Origin: JBQCEE01 sp051960575
Lineage (GTDB): Bacteria > Actinomycetota > Actinomycetes > Mycobacteriales > Jatrophihabitantaceae
Direction: 5' to 3'
Assembly (NCBI RefSeq): GCF_051960575.1
Contig: NZ_JBQCEE010000113.1
Span: forward strand, 1 to 6,603
Length of the DNA: 6,603 nt
Part shown: one piece after another, positions 1-4,304 of the stretch
Position numbering within the stretch: position 1 is the first letter of the stretch
Layout: each line of letters opens with the position of its first letter
Notes under the pieces: generated by a model
Database searches by the model: none
Seen by the model: the letters and a program-made list of their open reading frames with translations, nothing else
What the model was told of the DNA's origin: nothing
Translations under genes and position numbers: made by a program

Positions 1-81
1 CGCTCCGCGACGACAGCGGCATGGTCGCGCTCCGCGACGACAGCGGCATGGTCGCGCTCCGCGACGACAGCGGCATGGTCG
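1..81. repeat. Three perfect 27-bp tandem repeats
   Basis: Units lie at 1-27, 28-54 and 55-81 and are identical. Each contains the core GGCATGGTCG. After the third unit the sequence continues GCACTACT and leaves the repeat. The array begins at the first base of the window, so its true copy number is unknown. The unit length is a multiple of three and stays open in the plus frame that starts at 21 (repeated MVALRDDSG), but nothing following in that frame looks like a real protein. Related cores recur at 605-663. The role is unknown; binding-site iterons, or the tail of a repetitive gene to the left, are both possible. Confidence 0.85.
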
Positions 82-85
82 CGCA

Positions 86-304
86 CTACTCCGAGCGGTC
101 TCGCCGACGGGCCCTCCAACGTCGCAACTCAGATCGAGTGGGCCAAGGTGGTCGACCGCCCGCCCACGGGTCGCCGGTCTGCGCCTTTGAGGACAGTGCC
201 ATGACGAGGAAGCACACGACGATCGCGCCGATCACCAGCAACGTGTGCACGTGCACAAGATTCCCAGATTCAGCCGACCGAACCCACCGCGTCGTCGTGC
301 TCAA
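86..304 (-). CDS. Small single-pass membrane protein (unknown family)
   Basis: The product is 72 aa with one clear hydrophobic segment at about residues 17-38 (LLVIGAIVVCFLVMA), followed by a polar, Pro/Gly- and Arg-rich tail ending RRWRARRRDRSE. The TTG start overlaps the TGA stop of the upstream gene (TTGA, 301-304), which suggests translational coupling. A GTG at residue 17, just before the membrane segment, is the alternative start. The charge pattern (basic tail after the helix) would keep the C-terminus in the cytoplasm. I do not recognise the family. Pairing with another tiny membrane protein suggests that they act together, possibly as a membrane complex or a membrane-active toxin/immunity pair. 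This function is a guess. Confidence 0.5.
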   Translation of the reverse strand: MSTTTRWVRSAESGNLVHVHTLLVIGAIVVCFLVMALSSKAQTGDPWAGGRPPWPTRSELRRWRARRRDRSE

Positions 305-486
305 CGCCTCCTACGCTTGACCACCTCGAAAGTCGCAGTGATCAAACACGCGAACAAGATCGCAAAGACCGCACTGCGCCCCCAAGACTCATGTCCCAAG
401 AAGTGTCTGTACAAGATCCACGCTACGAGGGCGGTGAGGAAGGCCAGAGCTGGCGTTCTACGGAACGAGTCCCACCGCTGGTTCAT
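301..486 (-). CDS. Small two-helix membrane protein (unknown family)
   Basis: The product is 61 aa with two predicted membrane helices, about residues 12-29 (ALAFLTALVAWILY) and 36-54 (AVFAILFACLITATFEVV), a short loop GHESWGR between them and a terminal VKRRRR, so both ends are probably cytoplasmic by the positive-inside rule. The ATG at 486 is preceded by no Shine-Dalgarno but by TAAGTT (493-498) exactly 6 nt upstream, the spacing of an actinobacterial leaderless transcript. It is first in a two-gene unit with the 72-aa membrane protein, whose start overlaps this stop. Family unknown; the hydrophobic pattern and the overlap make it more likely a real gene than a chance frame. Confidence 0.55.
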   Translation of the reverse strand: MNQRWDSFRRTPALAFLTALVAWILYRHFLGHESWGRSAVFAILFACLITATFEVVKRRRR

Positions 487-492
487 GATCCG

Positions 493-498
493 AACTTA
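493..498 (-). promoter_or_regulatory. Possible -10 box, leaderless start of small membrane-protein pair
   Basis: TAAGTT on the minus strand matches the TAnnnT consensus and lies 6 nt from the ATG at 486, which would place the first transcript base at the start codon. No convincing -35 box is seen at the right spacing. Confidence 0.35.
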
Positions 499-604
499 GC
501 GGCCCCTGGTGCTGTGCGGTTCCAGCCGTCAAGCGTGAGGAGCGACCTATCGACCACCGGCATGACAGCGCCTGGACCGAGATCGTCCAATCCGCTCGGA
601 ACTC

Positions 605-663
605 GGCATGGTCGTGCACTGCCGTCGGCATGGTCGAGCACTGCGGTGGACGTGGTCGAGCAC
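605..663. repeat. Three degenerate ~22-bp direct repeats, core CATGGTCGnGCAC
   Basis: Copies start at 605 (GGCATGGTCGTGCACT), 627 (GGCATGGTCGAGCACT) and 648 (GGACGTGGTCGAGCAC), a spacing of 22 and 21 bp. They share the core of the 27-bp array at 1-81 and run in the same direction, so the two clusters are not inverted ends of one insertion sequence. Confidence 0.7.
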
Positions 664-731
664 GCGGTCCGCGTCACGGCCCGTTGCAGATCGCTGATTT
701 CGGAGCAGTCCGCGCCGGCCAATACGCCGGT

Positions 732-1010
732 TCACTGCGTTCGATACGCATCCGAACGAGGGAAGACGCCGACAACGGTGACCATCTGCCTGGTGTCCTC
801 GACGCGGTAGATCACACGGTAGGTGCCGCGCCGCGCGCTGTACCGGTCGTCGAGCGGGGGACGCAGACGCTTGCCGACGCGATGCGGATTGTCGAGCAGC
901 GGACCAATTATGAACTCGTATGCAGCGAAGGCAACCGGCTCGGGCAGCTCCTCCGCGAGCTGTCGACGAGCAGTCGGAGCAACGACGAGTTGGTAGCGCC
1001 CTCCGCTCAC
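732..1010 (-). CDS. RelE/ParE-superfamily toxin
   Basis: The product is 92 aa, the usual size of RelE/ParE toxins. The family pattern is clear: an early VVAPTARRQLAEELPE helix, NPHRVGKRLRPPL at about 41-53, the strand YSARRGTYRVIYRVED at 57-72 and the terminal RSDAYR at 85-90. Family knowledge points to a ribosome-dependent mRNA interferase of the RelE type; basic residues R61, R65 and R85 and Y89 are in the expected area. The usual HR before the last D-x-Y-R is replaced by FPR, so catalytic detail may differ and a ParE-like gyrase action cannot be excluded. The GTG start overlaps the antitoxin TGA (GTGA, 1007-1010), so toxin translation is coupled to the antitoxin. Confidence 0.88.
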   Translation of the reverse strand: MSGGRYQLVVAPTARRQLAEELPEPVAFAAYEFIIGPLLDNPHRVGKRLRPPLDDRYSARRGTYRVIYRVEDTRQMVTVVGVFPRSDAYRTQ

Positions 1011-1291
1011 GCACTCGCTCGCCGGGCACGCATCGCGGCGGCGAGCGTGTCGGCGTCTTCGCCCTCGCCTCGAGCGAGTTCGGCGTCAGCCTCTCTCAGC
1101 GCGCGGAGCGCGGCGCCGTCCGAAAGCACGGCGATCGTCTCTTCGAGTGCCTCGAGATCGTCGACGGCGAGGAGGACCGCGCTGGGCCGGCCGTGCACGG
1201 TGACGGTCACCCGCTCGTGCTGCGCACTGACGCGGGCGACCAGCTCAGAGAGATGAGCCTTCGCTTCCGCCAACGACGCGAACTCCGACAT
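1007..1291 (-). CDS. Phd/YefM-family antitoxin
   Basis: The product is 94 aa from the ATG at 1291. The N-terminal ASLAEAKAHLSELVARV (5-21), HERVTVTVHGRPSAVLLAVDDLEALEE (25-51) is the Phd/YefM DNA-binding and dimerisation fold; the charged C-terminal half (about 60-94) should wrap the toxin. It binds and neutralises the RelE/ParE partner encoded directly downstream and represses the operon. The frame is open further upstream (ATG/GTG at 1297, 1309, 1363), but only the 1291 start gives the family-typical N-terminus, and it lies 7 nt after a -10-like CATACT, as expected of a leaderless mRNA. The start codon lies inside the operator palindrome. Confidence 0.88.
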   Translation of the reverse strand: MSEFASLAEAKAHLSELVARVSAQHERVTVTVHGRPSAVLLAVDDLEALEETIAVLSDGAALRALREADAELARGEGEDADTLAAAMRARRASA

Positions 1292-1314
1292 GGTCATAAG
1301 TATGACCATGTCGG
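1285..1314. promoter_or_regulatory. Perfect palindromic operator of the toxin-antitoxin operon
   Basis: CCGACATGGTCATA (1285-1298) and TATGACCATGTCGG (1301-1314) are perfect reverse complements around a 2-bp AG centre. The palindrome covers the putative -10 box, the transcription start and the antitoxin ATG. Autoregulation by the antitoxin, with toxin as co-repressor, is the known behaviour of Phd/YefM systems; binding here is inferred. Confidence 0.8.
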
Positions 1315-1327
1315 GGCGGCGCGTCCA
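1299..1327 (-). promoter_or_regulatory. Putative promoter of the toxin-antitoxin operon
   Basis: On the minus strand, TGGACG (1322-1327, four of six matches to TTGACA) is followed after 17 bp by CATACT (1299-1304, four of six to TATAAT). The antitoxin ATG starts 8 nt after the -10 box, so the mRNA would have no leader. This agrees with the absence of a Shine-Dalgarno sequence. Confidence 0.5.
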
Positions 1328-1398
1328 GTGAGCCAATCGCTTGACCCACGGGGACGCGGCCATGTCCGCTGACCAAGGTCAGATTCGAGTCCACGCTC

Positions 1399-1435
1399 TG
1401 TTCGATTGCAGAATTATCGGTGAGTTAATCGAACA
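1399..1435. repeat. 9-bp inverted repeat, 19-nt loop
   Basis: TGTTCGATT (1399-1407) is the exact reverse complement of AATCGAACA (1427-1435). It lies between the toxin-antitoxin promoter and the tRNA fragment. There is no T-run, so it does not look like an intrinsic terminator. Confidence 0.6.
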
Positions 1436-1511
1436 TGATCTACCCGAGTCCGCAGCGGATCCGCAAGAATTTCCTGCGAGGCCGGATCGAGTCAACATTT
1501 ACCGATCTCGT

Positions 1512-1556
1512 CCAAGTGCTTCTAGGCCAGCGAAAATGGGACTTGCAAGCACTTGG
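1512..1556. repeat. 9-bp inverted repeat, 27-nt loop
   Basis: CCAAGTGCT (1512-1520) is the exact reverse complement of AGCACTTGG (1548-1556). The inner flank also carries the small palindrome CTTGCAAG (1542-1549). It sits about 40 bp from the tRNA fragment, compatible with a recombination or DNA-bending site. Confidence 0.6.
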
Positions 1557-1596
1557 CGGCACAACGCGACATTGCCCGAAACTTGCCCGGAGCGGC

Positions 1597-1637
1597 CTTC
1601 CAAACTGATGGTGCGGGTTCGATTCCCGTCGCCCGCT
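1597..1637 (+). tRNA. 3' fragment of tRNA-Gly(TCC): putative attachment-site remnant
   Basis: From the 5' end: a 7-nt anticodon loop CTTCCAA with anticodon TCC, the 3' anticodon strand ACTGA, a 4-nt variable loop, a T-stem GCGGG/CCCGT closing the T-loop TTCGATT, the acceptor 3' strand CGCCCGC and discriminator T. No CCA is encoded. The 5' half (acceptor GCGGGCG, D-arm, 5' anticodon strand) is missing: the bases before the loop do not pair with ACTGA. It is therefore not a working tRNA gene but the identity block typical of integration into a tRNA 3' end. Confidence 0.78.
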
Positions 1638-1655
1638 CTCACCCGCCACCGCGCA

Positions 1656-1667
1656 CCGGCACGCCGG
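1656..1667. terminator. Weak hairpin downstream of the YbjQ-like gene
   Basis: CCGGC (1656-1660) pairs with GCCGG (1663-1667) over a 2-nt loop, 17-28 nt past the stop of the minus-strand gene ending at 1684. The stem is short and has no T-run, so terminator activity is uncertain. Confidence 0.2.
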
Positions 1668-1683
1668 GAGGCAGGTCGCCCGG

Positions 1684-1992
1684 TCAGTCCGCGTAGCTGA
1701 TCGCGGTGCCGTACATCGTGTACAGGAACTTGCTCGCCGTCTGGCCCTGGACATCGGCGAAGGTGCCCAGGTTGTGCGTCCGGGTGGTGCCATGGACGTT
1801 GGCGGTGATCTCGCACCGGACGCCGACGACGCCGTCGAAGCCGTTGTCGACGACCCACTTCACGAGCGCCGCGTGCGCTGCGGCCATCGAGTCGTGCCCG
1901 GCCGCCCAGATGAGCATCGAGCGGCTCACGGTGCGGTGCGCGTAGGCGGGGATGACGTCGGTGGTCGACGTGGCGACGTTGGCAGTGCTCAC
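1684..1992 (-). CDS. Small YbjQ-like (UPF0145/DUF74-type) protein
   Basis: The product is 102 aa and soluble. Residues 51-62 (GFDGVVGVRCEI) and 94-98 (YGTAI) resemble the YbjQ signature, in which a helix with GA-x-x-VVGVR precedes a C-terminal GTAV strand; the helix at about 35-50 (MAAAHAALVKWVVDN) fits too. YbjQ proteins form pentamers and their function is not settled (heavy-metal binding has been proposed for the family). The match is from motif memory only. The GTG at 1992 is supported by AGGG at 2000-2003, 7 nt upstream. The gene stands alone; it is the first one on the chromosomal side of the tRNA fragment. Confidence 0.6.
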   Translation of the reverse strand: MSTANVATSTTDVIPAYAHRTVSRSMLIWAAGHDSMAAAHAALVKWVVDNGFDGVVGVRCEITANVHGTTRTHNLGTFADVQGQTASKFLYTMYGTAISYAD

Positions 1993-2063
1993 GCGCAGAC
2001 CCTGGCACGTCCCCCGAGTGCCGACAAGGCAACCGGTACGCCCGGTGCGGGTGCTTCGGGCGG

Positions 2064-2110
2064 CTCGACCTGCTCGCGATCGACGGCCGGAACGCCGGCG
2101 GGACCATCGC
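2064..2110. repeat. Intergenic direct repeat, copy A
   Basis: This 47-bp block, ending GGAACGCCGGCGGGACCATC plus GC, matches copy B at 4220-4265 with three mismatches and a one-base gap. It lies between the YbjQ-like gene and the stop of the LysR gene. The other strand of this unit contains ATGGTCCCGCCGGCGTTCCG, a stretch that gives spurious short frames in both copies. Confidence 0.75.
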
Positions 2111-2119
2111 GCGCACCGG

Positions 2120-3037
2120 TCACGAGGGTGCTGCCTGCACCGTGCCCTGGGCGATCCCGATCAGTTCGGCGGCCAGGGGCGGCGGGCGCCGCCCCCGCCA
2201 CACGGCGGACAGGGGTCGATCGAGCTCGAGGCCGTCGACTGCCAGCTCGGACAGCTCGCCGCTACGGACGGCGGACGCCGCGGCCCGGGCGCTGATGACA
2301 CCGATCCCGCCGCCGGCCCGGGCCGTGGCGAGGATGGTCGCGGTCGAGCCGAGCTCGGTGGCGTCCGGCAGTTCCGGCGGCTCGCCGAGCGCGTCGGACA
2401 GCGCACGCAGGAAGGTCTCCCGCGTGCCGGAGCCCGGCTCGCGGACGAGCAGGGGGAGCCGGGTGAGCTCCCGGACCGTGAGGCCTGTGGGCGGCACGTC
2501 GCCCGAGCGGGTGACGAGCGCGAGACGGTCGACACCGACCGTCAGGCAGTGCAGGTCGGGCGGCAGGTCGGGGCTCTCGATGAAGCCGAGGTCGACCCGG
2601 CCGGCGCGGACGGCGTCGCACACGTCGTGACTGTTGGCGACCCCGGCGCTGATGGTGGCGTCGGCGTGCCGTCGACGCAGGTCCAGGAGCCAGCCCGGCA
2701 GCAGGTACTCGGCGACCGTGAGGCTCGCGACGACGGCGAGACGCGGGACGCCGCCCGTCCGCAGCGAACCGACGCCGTCGGCCATGGCGTGGGCGGCACT
2801 CACCACCTCGCGTGCCCAGGTCGCGACCGCCTCACCGGCCGGCGTGAGCCGGCTGCCCTGCGTGGTGCGGATCAGCAGTTCGACACCGAGTTGCCGCTCG
2901 AGCCGGTTGAGCCGTTCGCTGGCGCTCGGCTGGCTGATGTGATGCTCGGCCGCAGCGCGTCCGACGCTACCCAGCTCGGCCACCGACAGCAGGAGATCGA
3001 GGCTGCGCAGGTCGGTGATCCAGGGCGGGAGCGGCAC
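2120..3037 (-). CDS. LysR-family transcriptional regulator
   Basis: The product is 305 aa from the GTG at 3037, the usual LysR length. The N-terminal winged helix-turn-helix is clear: LRSLDLLLSVAELGSVGRAA (10-29), ISQPSASERLNRLERQLGVE (34-53), then RTTQGSRLTPAGEAV. Residues from about 90 form the periplasmic-binding-like effector domain (RLAVVASLTVAEYLLPGWL, GRVDLGFIE, LPLLVREPGSGTRETF, GIGVISARA). The gene begins 13 nt after the yeiH stop and is surely co-transcribed with it. LysR regulators next to YeiH exporters (YeiE in enterobacteria, CysL-like in others) respond to sulfur metabolites; this role is inferred from context. The frame stays open upstream to 3214, but that part overlaps yeiH and is not LysR-like. 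No strong ribosome-binding site is seen, so coupling to yeiH is likely. Confidence 0.9.
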   Translation of the reverse strand: MPLPPWITDLRSLDLLLSVAELGSVGRAAAEHHISQPSASERLNRLERQLGVELLIRTTQGSRLTPAGEAVATWAREVVSAAHAMADGVGSLRTGGVPRLAVVASLTVAEYLLPGWLLDLRRRHADATISAGVANSHDVCDAVRAGRVDLGFIESPDLPPDLHCLTVGVDRLALVTRSGDVPPTGLTVRELTRLPLLVREPGSGTRETFLRALSDALGEPPELPDATELGSTATILATARAGGGIGVISARAAASAVRSGELSELAVDGLELDRPLSAVWRGRRPPPLAAELIGIAQGTVQAAPS

Positions 3038-3050
3038 GTGGCGGACTGTC

Positions 3051-4112
3051 TCACAGGGGCGAGGCCTGCAGGCCCAGGCTGGTGAGCGAGACGACGATCC
3101 AGAGCACCAGCCCGAGCACGAGTGGTCGCGCGCCGGCCCGGCGGAGGGCCCGCACGTCGACCGACAACCCGATCGCTGCCAGCGCGGCGGTGACCAGCAC
3201 CGGCGACAGGTCACCGAGGACCCGCGCGACGGCCGTCGGGATGCCGCCCGCGCTGTTCAGCGCCACGACGCCGACGAAGGCCACCAGGAACGTCGGGATC
3301 AGGCCGGTCGTCGCCCGCACCCGTTCGCGGACGCGTCCCCCAGGTCGGGGCGCACCGGCGGGTGCCCGGGAGCCCAGCCAGAGGCAGATCGGCACGATCA
3401 TCAGGGTCCGCACGAGCTTCACGACGACCGCATGCGACTCGGCGTCGCCGCCGAAGCTCTGTGCCGCGGCGATGACCGAGGAGGTGTCGTTGACCGCCGT
3501 CCCGGCGAAGACCCCGAAGCGCTGCCCCGACATCCCGAGCAGATGCCCCACGGGCGGGAACGTCAGCACGGCGACGATGTTGAAGACGAAGATCGTGCTG
3601 ATCGCGTAGGCGACGTCGTCGTGGCGTGCGCGGATGGTCGAACTCACCGCCGCGATCGCGGACGCTCCGCAGATGCCGGTGCCGGCGCCGATGAGGACGC
3701 GAAGGTCGCGCGGCACCCGCAGTCGTCCGCCGACGACGCGCGCGACGATGAGGCACACGGCCAACGTCCCGAGCATCACCGGCAGCGAACCCACGCCGAT
3801 ATGGCCGAGTTCGCGAAGGGAGAGGTGGACGCCGAGCAGCACCACGGCGAGCTGCAACCCGCGTTCCTGCGTCACTCGCAGCACGCGTGGCGTCCGGGTC
3901 GTCCACCGCCGCACCGGGCGGCCGGCGACGACCCCGAGCACGACCGCCACGACCGGCGCGCCGACGACCGGCCATCGCGCGCCGGCTGCCGTCGCCGCCA
4001 CCGTGGTCAGGACGAGAGCTGCAAGGGCGGGCAGCGACTGCCCGAGCGCGCGGGCCCGCGACGGCGTCGCCCGGGCCGGGCGCGCAGGGACTTGATCGTG
4101 CGTCGTCGTCAC
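3051..4112 (-). CDS. yeiH: YeiH/UPF0324-family putative sulfate exporter
   Basis: The product is 353 aa with about ten hydrophobic segments. Family signatures are present: ERGLQLAVVLLGVHLSL (83-99), IGAGTGICGASAIAA (141-155), FGVFAGTAVNDTSSVIAAA (199-217), KLVRTLMIVP (232-241) and AIGLSVDVRALRRAG (313-327). Members are inner-membrane proteins annotated as putative sulfate exporters; direct transport evidence is thin. The GTG at 4112 gives the normal length; GGGGA is only a few bases upstream, so the ribosome-binding site is poor. The same frame stays open antisense through the kinase gene to 6353, an effect of GC-rich composition and not a fusion. It is the first gene of an operon with the LysR regulator. 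Confidence 0.9.
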   Translation of the reverse strand: MTTTHDQVPARPARATPSRARALGQSLPALAALVLTTVAATAAGARWPVVGAPVVAVVLGVVAGRPVRRWTTRTPRVLRVTQERGLQLAVVLLGVHLSLRELGHIGVGSLPVMLGTLAVCLIVARVVGGRLRVPRDLRVLIGAGTGICGASAIAAVSSTIRARHDDVAYAISTIFVFNIVAVLTFPPVGHLLGMSGQRFGVFAGTAVNDTSSVIAAAQSFGGDAESHAVVVKLVRTLMIVPICLWLGSRAPAGAPRPGGRVRERVRATTGLIPTFLVAFVGVVALNSAGGIPTAVARVLGDLSPVLVTAALAAIGLSVDVRALRRAGARPLVLGLVLWIVVSLTSLGLQASPL

Positions 4113-4168
4113 ATCCCCAGCGTCCCGGCGGGACGTGGGGGCCGGTAGCCAGCAAGTCGCGACCAGGT

Positions 4169-4185
4169 CATAGGCGACCGCTATG
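4169..4185. promoter_or_regulatory. Candidate LysR-type operator (T-N11-A dyad) upstream of yeiH
   Basis: CATAG (4169-4173) and CTATG (4181-4185) form a perfect interrupted dyad, ATAG-N7-CTAT, containing T-N11-A, the classical LysR-type recognition layout. It lies 56 bp upstream of the yeiH GTG, where such activators bind. The match is short, so the functional call is an inference from position plus the neighbouring LysR gene. Confidence 0.5.
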
Positions 4186-4219
4186 GCAGGGTGCGCGCCG
4201 TTGCGAGTGGTCTGCCCCT

Positions 4220-4265
4220 CTTGACCTGCTCGGGACCGACGGCGGAACGCCGGCGGGACCATCGC
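4220..4265. repeat. Intergenic direct repeat, copy B
   Basis: This is a 46-bp block nearly identical to copy A at 2064-2110 and in the same direction. It contains a small hairpin CGGCG-GAA-CGCCG (4240-4252). With copy A it brackets the yeiH-lysR operon. It also lies 40-85 bp upstream of the kinase start. Confidence 0.75.
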
Positions 4266-4292
4266 CCGGCGACCGACCGGTGCAGATGAAGT

Positions 4293-4298
4293 TAGTGT
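4293..4298 (+). promoter_or_regulatory. Possible -10 box, leaderless start of the kinase gene
   Basis: TAGTGT fits TAnnnT and lies 6 nt before the GTG at 4305. No Shine-Dalgarno sequence is found, which supports a leaderless transcript. The -35 region is unclear (GCGACC at 4269-4274, 18-bp spacing). Confidence 0.4.
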
Positions 4299-4304
4299 TA
4301 GCTT

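Larger units (their letters stand above)
487..731. other. Intergenic region with repeat cluster
   Basis: No frame here reads like a protein. The right half carries three degenerate copies of the GGCATGGTCG-type repeat (605-663). A 9-bp sequence at 592-600 (CCGCTCGGA) is the reverse complement of 90-98, next to the left repeat array, so repeats bracket the small membrane-protein pair on both sides. Confidence 0.5.
1..1596. mobile_element. Probable end of an element integrated at a tRNA-Gly gene
   Basis: This stretch abuts a 3' tRNA fragment. When a tyrosine-recombinase element integrates into a tRNA 3' end, one junction keeps an intact tRNA and the other keeps only the displaced 3' tail, with the element on the 5' side of that tail. 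The layout here fits the second case. The contents also fit an accessory region: a toxin-antitoxin pair, two tiny membrane proteins, repeat clusters and a gene-poor stretch with lower GC near 1380-1550. No integrase or second attachment site is visible, so the element is inferred, and its other end must lie left of the window. Confidence 0.5.
1315..1596. other. Gene-free element end with inverted repeats
   Basis: No convincing reading frame lies here. The base composition is less GC-rich than elsewhere (for example GAATTATCGGTGAGTTAATC at 1411-1430). Two clear inverted repeats (1399-1435 and 1512-1556) and a direct repeat TTGCCCG (1572-1578, 1583-1589) lie just outside the tRNA fragment, where integrase or excisionase arm sites commonly occur. 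That role is inference. Confidence 0.45.

Noticed and set aside
21..320. A 99-aa plus-strand protein starting in the tandem repeat
   Set aside because: It has no family pattern after the repeat and is antisense to the more plausible membrane protein at 86-304.
1..663. CRISPR array
   Set aside because: The 27-bp units are directly abutting with no spacers, and the second cluster is degenerate with a ~22-bp period.
1..672. Inverted terminal ends of one insertion sequence
   Set aside because: Both repeat clusters run in the same direction and no transposase frame lies between them; the only inverted match is 9 bp.
483..722. A 79-aa minus-strand protein between the toxin and the small membrane genes
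   Set aside because: It reads through the degenerate repeats, has no family resemblance and would cover the likely promoter of the membrane pair.
1292..1363. Longer antitoxin N-terminus from the 1363 start
   Set aside because: The extra 24 residues are not like Phd/YefM and would cover the operator and promoter.
1560..1637. A complete tRNA gene
   Set aside because: No acceptor 5' strand or D-arm is found upstream, and the bases before the anticodon loop do not pair with ACTGA.
1440..2116. Minus-strand frames crossing the tRNA fragment (with RRESNPH or GDGNRTRT stretches)
   Set aside because: Those stretches are the well-known false translation of a tRNA T-arm, and the rest is antisense or shifted relative to the YbjQ-like gene.
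1952..4148. Long plus-strand frames (1952-3085, 3015-4148) opposite lysR and yeiH
   Set aside because: They are Arg/Gly/Asp-rich translations without domains, antisense to two genes with clear family signatures.
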